Shown one piece after another: positions 54,125 to 63,260 of a DNA stretch of 64,000 bases. The stretch spans positions 1,054,001-1,118,000 of the forward strand of contig JADKGW010000001.1 in assembly GCA_016722075.1 (NCBI GenBank), written 5' to 3'. Position numbers and translations under genes: made by a program. Source of the stretch: Candidatus Kouleothrix ribensis (GTDB lineage: Bacteria; Chloroflexota; Chloroflexia; Chloroflexales; Roseiflexaceae). The notes below the pieces were generated by a model that saw nothing but the letters and a program-made list of their open reading frames with translations, searched no databases and had not been told where the DNA came from. Within the stretch, counting starts at the first letter, position 1. Each line of letters opens with the position of its first letter.

Positions 54125-54171
54125 GATCCACAGCGATATGTGCAGATGGTCTCTTCGCATAGGGAGGCAGC

Positions 54172-56256
54172 ATGGCCCAATTGCCGATTCGCAGCTTAAC
54201 ATTGTACAAGCAAGGCATTGGCTATTTCGAGCGTCGAGGCACTATCGACGCTGCCGAGATTTCGCTCGTCGTGCCGCGCGAAAGTACCAACGATGTCCTC
54301 AAGAGTCTGAATGTCATTGTCCATCAGGGCGGTCAGGTGCTGAGTGTCGATTATGAGACGCCCGAGGACAAAGCCCAGATACTCAGCAGCCTGCCAGTCA
54401 AGCTGGCCGATCGCTCCAGCCTGGTTGATCTGCTCGTTAGCCTGCGTGGAAGTACGGTTACCCTCCATCTCGATGGTGACGCGACGGCACAGGGCCGTTT
54501 AATTGGAGTCGAAGCATCGCTGGATCCTGCCACCCACCCGCCAGCCGTGCTGCTCCAGCAAGATGCCAACCTCCAGGTCGTTCCGCTGGTGCAAGTACGT
54601 GGGCTGATGCTCCACGACGAGCGCGCCGCCACCGACATCGGCTTTTTCCTTGATGTCAGCCGTACTGAGCAAACACGCACAACTCTCACCGTGCGCCTCT
54701 CCGATGGCCCACACGATCTGGGCATCGCCTACACGGCGTCGAGCCCCACCTGGCGTGTCAGCTACCGGCTCGTCGGAGATGGCCAGAATCGCGCCCATCT
54801 TGTCGGCTGGGGCCTGTTCGATAATTGCCTGGACGAAGATCTGGACAACGTCGCGCTGACACTCATGTCCGGGCGACCGGTGTCATTCGAGTACGATCTC
54901 TCCCAGGCGCGTGTCCCTCCACGGCCACATGTTTCAGACGATCCAACAGCGTTGGAGAACATGTCTGGCAATCCGCTGATGGCCGAATCGCTCAGCGCAA
55001 TATCGCACGAATTGCGTACGCCACTCACCTCGATTCGTGGTTACGCCAATCTGCTGGAGCGTGACGTCGCCGGTGCTTTGAGTGAACAGCAGCGCGAGAT
55101 GGTGGGCATGATGCGCCAAAATGCCGATCGCATGAATGCGCTGCTGAACGACCTGCTCGACATGATGCGACTGAAAGATCGCGGTTTCGAGCTAGCGCCT
55201 TTTCTGTATCGCACTGGCCCGCTTGGCGATCTCAAAGTCAGCGGGAGCTACTTCCTGCCCATCCTGATGGGCAACGCTGAGCCTGAGTTTTTGATCTACG
55301 AGGTTGCGGCCCCTGTTTCCGTCCGGCGCGGTCAATCGGCCATGGTGCCAATCATTAACGCCACGCTGGAGTATCAACAACTGTGCGTCTATAACGGCGC
55401 GAAGATGCCCAACCATCCCCTGTTGGTCTGGCATCTACAAAACACCATCGGTGTTGCATTGGAGCAAGGCCCGGTCACAGTTGCCGATTCGGCACGCTAC
55501 CTTGGTGAGGGGATCGTGCGCTTTACGGGCGTTGGGGATGACATCGATATCCCGTATGCGCTCGAATTCGCCATTCTAGTCAGCCAGGATACACAATACC
55601 AGCCGCGCCAGCTTTGGCAAGTCGTTTTCGATTCAACCACTCACCAGGCGCAGGTGCGTTGGTCACATGTCACCGAACATCGCTATCGCTTGAAAAGCCG
55701 GGTCAATCGCCCCATCGACGTGCTGATCGAACACCGTGATCCCAGCCGTGGCGAGTACGAGGGTATGCCCGCGCCCACGTTGCAGGCCAGCGTGCATACA
55801 CGCTGGTCAGTGGCCGTGCCGGCGAACGGGGAAGCGACATTCACCGTTCGAGAGCGCGAAATCCATACCAGCGGTGAAGATATTCGCTCCTGGAACATCG
55901 ACTATATCACGGGCCTCCAGAGTGCTGGTGTGATCAGTGAGCCGGTCGCTACGCTGCTTCAGCGCCTTGCATCAGAGACTCAGCGCATTTCGACAGCTCA
56001 GCAGCAGATCGCCGCACTACAGGAAGAATACCGACAGCTGCTTGCACTCCAGGAGCAGCTGCGCAAGAACCTGAGCGCGCTGGGCGGATCGGAGCGCGAA
56101 GTCGTTATTCGCGATCGTGTGCTTGACGATTTGGAAACCAGCGAGAACCGGCGCAGAACGATAGAAAGTACACTGATCGACTTGGATCGGCAGATCAAAC
56201 AAGGCCAGGCCGATCAACACCAGCTTGTCGACGAGATTTTTCGCCAGACGAGCTGA
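54172..56256 (+). CDS. DUF4139 protein with an inserted HisKA (histidine-kinase phosphoacceptor) domain
   Basis: The 694-residue protein (GGGAGG before the ATG) begins with RSLTLYKQGIGYFERRG, the N-terminal module of DUF4139 proteins. The DUF4139 beta domain starts at about residue 185 (IAYTASSPTWRVSYRL; DNVALTLMSGRPVSF), is broken by a HisKA helix pair at about 272-336 (SAISHELRTPLTSIRGYANL; phosphoacceptor-type His279; MRLKDRG end), and resumes at about 337 (APVSVRRGQSAMVPIINATL) to about 600. A coiled coil closes it (about 605-690). No HATPase domain exists in the protein or the island, so it cannot self-phosphorylate alone. It lies between the two methylase genes, 47 and 39 bases away. 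Function unknown. Confidence 0.85.
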   Translation: MAQLPIRSLTLYKQGIGYFERRGTIDAAEISLVVPRESTNDVLKSLNVIVHQGGQVLSVDYETPEDKAQILSSLPVKLADRSSLVDLLVSLRGSTVTLHLDGDATAQGRLIGVEASLDPATHPPAVLLQQDANLQVVPLVQVRGLMLHDERAATDIGFFLDVSRTEQTRTTLTVRLSDGPHDLGIAYTASSPTWRVSYRLVGDGQNRAHLVGWGLFDNCLDEDLDNVALTLMSGRPVSFEYDLSQARVPPRPHVSDDPTALENMSGNPLMAESLSAISHELRTPLTSIRGYANLLERDVAGALSEQQREMVGMMRQNADRMNALLNDLLDMMRLKDRGFELAPFLYRTGPLGDLKVSGSYFLPILMGNAEPEFLIYEVAAPVSVRRGQSAMVPIINATLEYQQLCVYNGAKMPNHPLLVWHLQNTIGVALEQGPVTVADSARYLGEGIVRFTGVGDDIDIPYALEFAILVSQDTQYQPRQLWQVVFDSTTHQAQVRWSHVTEHRYRLKSRVNRPIDVLIEHRDPSRGEYEGMPAPTLQASVHTRWSVAVPANGEATFTVREREIHTSGEDIRSWNIDYITGLQSAGVISEPVATLLQRLASETQRISTAQQQIAALQEEYRQLLALQEQLRKNLSALGGSEREVVIRDRVLDDLETSENRRRTIESTLIDLDRQIKQGQADQHQLVDEIFRQTS

Positions 56257-56295
56257 TCTGCGCAGGGATGGACTGATATCAAGTGGGGACGAGTA

Positions 56296-59070
56296 ATGAC
56301 GATCTATCACGAGCCGTTACGACTGATTGAAGATTGCCTGCCGCTCGATATCATTAGCGAGCGTGCTGCGCGCGAGAAGGGTCAGCGCGCCGGCAATCTG
56401 GCCTCGATCCATATCTGGTGGGGCCGCAAGCCAATGATTGCTGCGCGGGCAGCGTTGTATGCCACCCTGGTTCCAGCCCCGCACGACCAGGTTCAGCGGA
56501 AGGCCTATCTCCGCCAGCTCACTGCGCTCTGTGAAGGGGAGGTGGCTCCATTCACGCTTGCGGAGGTTCGGCGCCAGATCAGCGATGTCTATGCCGAGCA
56601 GACACGGCACGCTTCGCCAGAAGCTACTACCATGCCTTTAGTTGTCGATTTGTTTGCTGGTGGTGGATCGATTCCGCTGGAGGCACTCCGCCTTGGCTGT
56701 CGAGCGCGCTCCAACGATCTCAACCCGGTCGCGTACCTGATTGAGCTCTGTACCGTGGTCTACCCGCAGCGTTTTGCTGACCTCGCCGTTCTGGTGGATC
56801 ACTGGGGTCGGCGCTTATTTGATGCTGTCCGACCGCTCATCAGAGATCTCTACCCTTCCCTACCTGTGAGCCATCAGGATACGCCGCACTCTTCAAGCCC
56901 AAGGGTCATCCCAAGTGCGTATTTGTGGACGCGCACTGTTGTCTGCCCAAACCCGCAATGCCAGGCGTGTGTTCCGCTGACCCAGCATACGTGGTTGGTG
57001 AACCGGCCACAGCAAGCAACTGCGCTGCGTATCGTTCCGCAACCCGATCTGGGTCAAGTGGCCTTTACCTTTGCTCACGCACCATCGAGTGCGCAACTCG
57101 GATTTGACCCAGAAGGACTGAGCGCGCGTGGAAACGCACGCTGCTTCTGTTGTGGGGCAACCGTCCAGAGTAGCTACGTCAAGCAGGAGGGAAAAGCGCA
57201 GCGGCTTGGGATGCAGCTAATGGCCACCGTGTTCCGGCATCCAACCAGCCGAGCGCGGATGTATGTCGCAGCCGCTGACATGGCTGATCACGTTGTACCA
57301 TTAGATACGGTGGTCAATCAACGCATCGCTGCGCTCTGTGCCGAGCACAATCTCTCTATCCCTGACGAACCGATCTTTGATGGTGACTCACGGGCGTTCT
57401 TTACGCATCTTTACGGTCTAGAGCGATTTGGTGACTTGTACACCCCGCGCCAACTGCTGGTGCTGTTGACCTTCGTTGCTCAGGTGCGGCAAGTTCATCA
57501 GCAGATGCTTGCCGAAGGCCTGGACGCTGATTGTGCGCGTGCAGTAACCACCTACCTGGCTTTCCTGGTGGATCGCCTTGCCGACTGGAATAGCTCGCTC
57601 TGCAAATGGGCGGCGACGTCTGAGTCGATTAGCGATACATTCTCTCGCCAGGCGCTCCCAATGGCGTGGAACTTTGCCGAAATCTACCCATTTAGCGATG
57701 GGTCAGGGAATCTTCCTGCTGCGCTAGCGCGTATGGTCGAGACGATCAACCATCTGGCACGCATTCCATCCGCAGCCCAGATCACGCGTGGCCCGGCCCA
57801 TGAGTGCCCTCTTCCAGACAGTAGTGTGGACGCCGTCGTCACCGATCCACCGTACTACGACAATGTGTCTTATGCGGACTTGTCGGACTTTTTCTACATC
57901 TGGCTCAAGCGCACCGTCGGCGATCTCTATCCTGAACATTTCGGGAGTGATCTGACACCGAAAAAATGGGAGGCCATCGCCGATCCAACGCGTCACAATG
58001 GTGACCGAGCGGTTGCAAACGCATTCTATACCGATATCATCCGGCGCTCACTCGAAGAGGCCCATCGCATCCTCAAACCTGCCGCTCCGCTCGTGCTTGT
58101 CTATGCCCACAAGACGACTGCGGGTTGGGCCAGTATGATTGAGGCGCTGCGTGCAGCGAACTTTACGGTTACCGAGGCCTGGCCAATCAACACCGAGAGC
58201 CGTGGGCGCGTGCGTGCGCAAGACTCCGCCGCGCTTGCATCCAGCATCTTCATCGTCGCGCGAAAGCGCATGACCACGACCACGGGCAACTACAGCCGTG
58301 ATGTGCTCCCTGAATTGTTCGCCACTGTGCGCGAACGAGTGCAGACGCTCGCATCTACGGGGATTAGCGGCGCGGATCTGGTCGTCGCGACCGTTGGCGG
58401 TGGACTGCGGGCCTACACACGATTTGCGCGGGTGGAGCGTGATAATGGCGAGGAGTTGGATGCGTCGACATTCCTGGAAGAAGTCCAGCGTACCGCCCTG
58501 GCTGCGATTCTCGAACTTGTCGTCGGCCTTGACCGGTCGGGTGTCAGCACGATTGATGCGGCAAGCCAATACTATGTGCTTGCCCGCTACCAATATGGGA
58601 GCATCGCAATCGATTTTGACGATGCGAACGTGCTGGCACGCGGTATTGGCGTTGAACTTGATGGCTCAGGATCACTCACGGGCGGGAGCAACGCTGTGCT
58701 GGCAAAAGATAAGCAGCGCGTCCAACTGCGCGATTATCGCCAGCGCGGCGCGGCGCGCGAGCTTGGTATAAGTAACGATCACACTGTTGCATTGATAGAT
58801 GTCTTGCATCGCCTGCTGTGGCTGAACGAGCATCAGCCAGCAAGTATCTCAGCCTTTCTTGCCCAAGCACGGCCTGATGCCATGCGTCTCAAATTACTCG
58901 CGGAAGCCTTGGCGGGCAAACGGCTTGCCGCCGAACCGACGCCAGGTGTCGCACGTGACGAACGCACCGAAGAGCAAAGAGCGATTGGAAGGCTGCTCCC
59001 AGTGTGGAAGCGTGTGGTCGAAGATACACGGTCGACAGAGACAACCCAAACAAGCTTCAGGGAGGACTAA
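56296..59070 (+). CDS. DUF1156 N6-adenine DNA methyltransferase, second copy
   Basis: The 924-residue protein is a clear but diverged paralogue of the one at 51353: ASIHIWWGRKPMIAARAALY, motif I VVDLFAGGGSIPLEALRLG, Cys-pair region CPNPQCQA and CFCCGA, motif IV DPPYYDN (Asp517) in VVTDPPYYDNVSYADLSDFF, and the shared C-terminal EPTPGVARDERTEEQRAIGR. It starts after GGGGACGAGTA. Having two copies in one operon suggests either different recognition sites or a heterodimer. It ends three bases before the ATPase gene. Confidence 0.9.
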   Translation: MTIYHEPLRLIEDCLPLDIISERAAREKGQRAGNLASIHIWWGRKPMIAARAALYATLVPAPHDQVQRKAYLRQLTALCEGEVAPFTLAEVRRQISDVYAEQTRHASPEATTMPLVVDLFAGGGSIPLEALRLGCRARSNDLNPVAYLIELCTVVYPQRFADLAVLVDHWGRRLFDAVRPLIRDLYPSLPVSHQDTPHSSSPRVIPSAYLWTRTVVCPNPQCQACVPLTQHTWLVNRPQQATALRIVPQPDLGQVAFTFAHAPSSAQLGFDPEGLSARGNARCFCCGATVQSSYVKQEGKAQRLGMQLMATVFRHPTSRARMYVAAADMADHVVPLDTVVNQRIAALCAEHNLSIPDEPIFDGDSRAFFTHLYGLERFGDLYTPRQLLVLLTFVAQVRQVHQQMLAEGLDADCARAVTTYLAFLVDRLADWNSSLCKWAATSESISDTFSRQALPMAWNFAEIYPFSDGSGNLPAALARMVETINHLARIPSAAQITRGPAHECPLPDSSVDAVVTDPPYYDNVSYADLSDFFYIWLKRTVGDLYPEHFGSDLTPKKWEAIADPTRHNGDRAVANAFYTDIIRRSLEEAHRILKPAAPLVLVYAHKTTAGWASMIEALRAANFTVTEAWPINTESRGRVRAQDSAALASSIFIVARKRMTTTTGNYSRDVLPELFATVRERVQTLASTGISGADLVVATVGGGLRAYTRFARVERDNGEELDASTFLEEVQRTALAAILELVVGLDRSGVSTIDAASQYYVLARYQYGSIAIDFDDANVLARGIGVELDGSGSLTGGSNAVLAKDKQRVQLRDYRQRGAARELGISNDHTVALIDVLHRLLWLNEHQPASISAFLAQARPDAMRLKLLAEALAGKRLAAEPTPGVARDERTEEQRAIGRLLPVWKRVVEDTRSTETTQTSFRED

Positions 59071-59073
59071 GCG

Positions 59074-62000
59074 ATGGACTATGCAACCAGCATCAAACAT
59101 ATCGAGCGTCAGCTCGACCAGCGCCGTATTCAGCCGGCCATGCAAGAGATGGGTACCGCCCTAGAGCAATTGCTGAAGGAGCTGTATCGCGACTACCTGC
59201 CACGCTTGAGTCCTGGGGATCGTGCATCGGTGAGCCAGATCGAACGCGATACAGCCGCCAAAATCAAGTCACGATCAGGAAGCGCGGACACATTTACATT
59301 GGGGCAAGCCGAACGCTTTCTGCGGAATAGCGGGTTCCTGGAGAAAGCTGCCACCGTTGGTGCCGGCACACGTGCGTTGTTGCGTGCCGATCTTAAGCCC
59401 TTTGTCGAGGCGCGCAACGATGCCACGCACCAGGCGGTGCCACCCTCTGAGAATGAGGCTCGGCTCTACTTTCACCAGCTTGTGCAGTTCCTTGAAGAAA
59501 GTGGTAAGCTGGCCGCAGCGCCAGCTCTGAGTACGGCGTCCACACTCAAACCGTGGGTCGATGTCGTGACGCCTCATCCAGATATCCAAAACGGCCGGCT
59601 TGAAATGAGCACCTACGCAGCCGATCTCTGGGCAGTTGCATTCGGCGGCGAACGCTGCCCCGAGGTCTACCGCACTGCTGCCGCCTTTTTTGACGCGACG
59701 TATCTCACAAATAACCTGGCCGGCTTGCTGGGCGATGCAGTGCGTGTGCTGGCGGGCGGCGTTGGCGATCGTGTCCTGCAACTGCGAACGCCGTTTGGCG
59801 GCGGCAAAACCCACGCGCTGATTGCACTCTATCATCTTGCGACGAGCGATGGGAAGCAGCGCGCCAAGGTTATTGAGGCAGTCAGCGCGCGACGCGGCGC
59901 AACGCTGACAGACCCAGGCACTGTGAGCGTCGCAGTGTTGCACGGCATGAGCCTCGATCCACTCGCGCCACGCACGCCAGAACCAGATGTCACGCTCCAT
60001 ACCTTGTGGGGCGAACTGGCCTATCAGCTTGGCGGCAAAACTGCCTATGATCTTGTGCGTGCCCAGGATGAACGTCGAAGTGCGCCTGGCAAACCTATTC
60101 TCCAAAAGATCATTGGGAATGATCCAGCGATGATTCTCCTCGACGAAATTCTGGTGTATGTCGAGAAAGCCCACACTGTGACGGTTGGCAACAGTACCCA
60201 TGGCCGTCAGGTACTGATCTTCTTACAGGCGCTGACCGAGACGGTGCGCGGATTAGACAAGGCCGCGATGGTCTATTCGCTCCAAGCCAGCCAGGGTGAG
60301 GCATTTGGCGCCGAAGGGCTGCTGACCGAACTTGATCACCTGGTCAGCCGCATTGATTCCAAACGCGAGCCAGTGAGCGGCGATGAGGTGCTCAAAGTGG
60401 TGCAGCGCCGGCTCTTCAGCAATCTCGGGCCATCGGCCGTGCGCGAAGCCGTGGCACGCGCCTACGCGGAACGGTACCGCAGTCATATCGAGGCAGATGA
60501 TCCGTCAGGCGCGGCCCAGGAAGCACGACGCCTGGAAGCGCGCATCCTGGACAGTTATCCACTCCATCCCGATCTATTGGATCTCATGTACCATCGCTGG
60601 GGGAGTTTACCCTCCTATCAGCGTACCCGTGGTGCCCTGCAATTCTTAGCAACCGCCATCAGCTCGGCGAATACTGTACCAGGCAGCGCCCAGCCATTGC
60701 TAGGGCCAGGCGATGTTCTTTTAGAAGATGATGGTACCCGCAATGCGCTGTTTGCTCAGGTCGGCGAGCGTGAACACTACAGCAGCGTGCTGGCAGCCGA
60801 CATCATCGGCGGTGATCGTGCTGCTGATGTCGACCGTCGGATGGGCGAGGTAAGTCCCGTGCTGCGCCGGCTGCGTGTCGGAACACGTGTCGCCACTGCC
60901 GCATTTCTGTACTCCTTTGGCGCGCGGCAGGGTGAAGATCGCGGTGTGGTGCGCGACGACCTGATCGCCGCCTGTCTCTCACCCGAGCTTGATCGGAACA
61001 TCTTGACGACCACCTTGCATGAGCTTCAAGAATCGCTGCTCTATCTCCACCACGTTGGTGGTCGCTATAGGTTCGAGACCAAGCCGAACCTCAACAAGCT
61101 GCTTGCCGACCAGGCGCGGCAGTACGAGGCGAGTGAGATCATCGAAGAGCTCAAGAAGAAACTCGGCACGGTCATCGGCAAAGTGTCCGGTAGCGATGCA
61201 CGACTTTGGCCGGAAGATGCGTCGGCCATCGGCGACTATGTGCCAAGCTTCCAGATCGCCTACCTTGGGCCGGAATGGGCCGATCTGGGTCGGGATGAGA
61301 CCGAAGTGCGGGCACGCCAATGGATTGAGATGCGCGGGAGTACCCGGCGCCAGTATAAGAACGGTCTGGCACTTGCACTCCCGACCGCAGCGCGACTGGA
61401 TGAAGCACGGCAGCACATGCGCATGCTCCTGGCGGTGGAGGCATTGATTAGCGCGCGTAGTCGGTACAATCTTTCGGTCGATCAACTTGAAGAACTGCGC
61501 GACCGTGAGAAACGGCTTGCCGGCGATATCCTGGCGTCACTGCGACGCCTCTACGATATCGTCGCGCTTCCCATTGAGGCGACCGGCAGCCCTGACCCGC
61601 TCGGAATTGAGTGGATCGATTTGCGTGCCCAGCCCTTGAGCAGCGAGAAGATCCAGGAACGTGTGCTGGAGGCGCTACGCCATTGGGTGTTCGACCGTGT
61701 GACTCCTGTCAAGCTTGTCGGCCTGACGCGCCTGGGGCAGGATTCGACAACACAAATGCTCAGTTGTGCAACGCTGGTCGGGTATTGCTTCTCATTCCTC
61801 AATTTTCCAAAATTGCTGGGAAATGAACCCATCCGAGCCGCCATTGCGCAAGGTGTGCGCGATGGCGTTCTGGGATACAGTGCAGCACTCCAGCAGAAGG
61901 CAAGCGGCCAGCCATTTGTCACCGACCATCGTCTCATGAAGATAGATACGCCGCTCGCGCAACAAGAGATCGATGTCAGCGCGACAAGCTATCTCGTCGC

Positions 62001-62385
62001 CCCAGAGCTTGCCCGTCGCCTGTCACAGCCACCACAGCAGGTTCAACCCGATCCAGTGGTAGATCAACCTCCTTCTGGCCCGGAGAAAGGTGTGAAAGAG
62101 CAAGCAGCTACCTACACGACAGAAATCGAACCCACCAAGCCACCAACCAAAGCACAGGCGACAAGTGGCCGACGCTACCGCTTGCGGTTTACCACAAACA
62201 AGCAACAACTGTTTCGGGCCTTCCGACCACTTCAGAATCTCGCGGAGATGTCAGGAACCTTGGATGTGACACTCGAAATCATTGCACGGTCGGATACGCC
62301 GCTCGATTCAAGTTGGTTACGCAATGCCGTCGAGGAACCATTGGATGAGGCAGATGTGTCTTTTGACAGAAGTCTGGAGGACTGA
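59074..62385 (+). CDS. HEPN-DUF499 ATPase
   Basis: The 1103-residue protein has an N-terminal Swt1-like HEPN domain (about 1-140) with a RNDATH motif (Arg114-x4-His119), the RNase-type HEPN signature, followed by a DUF499 P-loop ATPase: Walker A PFGGGKTHAL (Lys245) and Walker B AMILLDEIL (Asp357). Residues about 1010-1103 form a separate C-terminal piece after a Pro-rich linker (RYRLRFTTNKQQLFRAFRPL). DUF499 ATPases accompany DUF1156 methylases in anti-phage cassettes. The HEPN part suggests an RNA-cutting effector activated by the ATPase (inference). It is the last gene of the island series. Confidence 0.9.
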   Translation: MDYATSIKHIERQLDQRRIQPAMQEMGTALEQLLKELYRDYLPRLSPGDRASVSQIERDTAAKIKSRSGSADTFTLGQAERFLRNSGFLEKAATVGAGTRALLRADLKPFVEARNDATHQAVPPSENEARLYFHQLVQFLEESGKLAAAPALSTASTLKPWVDVVTPHPDIQNGRLEMSTYAADLWAVAFGGERCPEVYRTAAAFFDATYLTNNLAGLLGDAVRVLAGGVGDRVLQLRTPFGGGKTHALIALYHLATSDGKQRAKVIEAVSARRGATLTDPGTVSVAVLHGMSLDPLAPRTPEPDVTLHTLWGELAYQLGGKTAYDLVRAQDERRSAPGKPILQKIIGNDPAMILLDEILVYVEKAHTVTVGNSTHGRQVLIFLQALTETVRGLDKAAMVYSLQASQGEAFGAEGLLTELDHLVSRIDSKREPVSGDEVLKVVQRRLFSNLGPSAVREAVARAYAERYRSHIEADDPSGAAQEARRLEARILDSYPLHPDLLDLMYHRWGSLPSYQRTRGALQFLATAISSANTVPGSAQPLLGPGDVLLEDDGTRNALFAQVGEREHYSSVLAADIIGGDRAADVDRRMGEVSPVLRRLRVGTRVATAAFLYSFGARQGEDRGVVRDDLIAACLSPELDRNILTTTLHELQESLLYLHHVGGRYRFETKPNLNKLLADQARQYEASEIIEELKKKLGTVIGKVSGSDARLWPEDASAIGDYVPSFQIAYLGPEWADLGRDETEVRARQWIEMRGSTRRQYKNGLALALPTAARLDEARQHMRMLLAVEALISARSRYNLSVDQLEELRDREKRLAGDILASLRRLYDIVALPIEATGSPDPLGIEWIDLRAQPLSSEKIQERVLEALRHWVFDRVTPVKLVGLTRLGQDSTTQMLSCATLVGYCFSFLNFPKLLGNEPIRAAIAQGVRDGVLGYSAALQQKASGQPFVTDHRLMKIDTPLAQQEIDVSATSYLVAPELARRLSQPPQQVQPDPVVDQPPSGPEKGVKEQAATYTTEIEPTKPPTKAQATSGRRYRLRFTTNKQQLFRAFRPLQNLAEMSGTLDVTLEIIARSDTPLDSSWLRNAVEEPLDEADVSFDRSLED

Positions 62386-62855
62386 ATCTCGATGTTACGA
62401 GCATTGTGGAGTGAGAGTCACTTTCTGGATCGATGTTGCGGCGTTGCACGAACAGGGGCGCGACCTGGCCGGTCTGAACGCGGCCAGCCGCATCTAGGCC
62501 ACCACCACGCCAACCAGCGAGCAGGCGTGCCGGGCCTTTCGCAATGACCGTCATCGTGGTGACGTGGATCGGCTGGGAATAGCGTCATGCCTTGCCCTTG
62601 AATGCCACGCAACAGCAGATCGGGCTCTGTTGGAGCTGCCAGCTGAACTCTACGCCCGCCTGGGACCAGCCGTCTGGGAACTTGGCCCTGGAAATGTGCG
62701 AATCGTAAGTTGAAACGTTTTGATTCTTGTAGACGTTCGGCGGTGTACGGCTATGCTCGCGCCGACCGCGCGGCGAATGTGCAGTATACTATGCCGTACC
62801 ATCGACCACCGTCACGCTGCGCGAGTAGATTGCAAGCCGCATGGGACGGCGTAGC
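62386..62855. other. Right end of the island, remnants only
   Basis: No intact gene is seen. One plus-strand frame stays open as short pieces (VTFWIDVAALHEQGRDLAGL; ALLELPAELYARLGPAVWEL), which look like a decayed gene broken by a stop, without known family. At 62732-62757 a 26-base sequence matches 43616-43641 in 23 positions (GACGTTCGGCGG then CGGCTATGCT). GTATACTATGCC near 62783 offers a possible -10 for the transporter gene. Confidence 0.5.
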
Positions 62856-63260
62856 CGCACTGCAACCTGGAACGTGAACAATGCAGCTCGAACTCTGGCA
62901 GTGGGCGCTGGGCGCGCTCGGCGCCTTTCTGGTAGGCCTCTCGAAGACGGGCATCCCGGGCCTGGGGGTGCTCACCGTCGCGATCTTTGCGCTGGTATTT
63001 CCGGCCCGCGAGTCAGTCGGGCTGGTGCTGGTCATCCTGATCTGCGGTGATATTGTGGCGATCACGGCCTACCGGCACGATGCCAGCTGGCCGCACCTGT
63101 GGCGGCTGTTCCCCTGGGCGGCGGCCGGGGTCGTGGTGGGCTACTTTGCGCTTGGGCGGATCGACGCTACCCACATGCGCCGGCTGATCGGGGCCATTCT
63201 GATCGGGCTGGTGCTGTTTCAGTATCTTCGTGTGCTTCGCCCGACGCGGCTCGACGCCGG
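62856..63260 (+). repeat. Right copy of the 405-bp direct repeat bounding the island
   Basis: It matches 43128-43532 with five mismatches. The right copy continues into the complete TauE/SafE gene. Confidence 0.95.
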
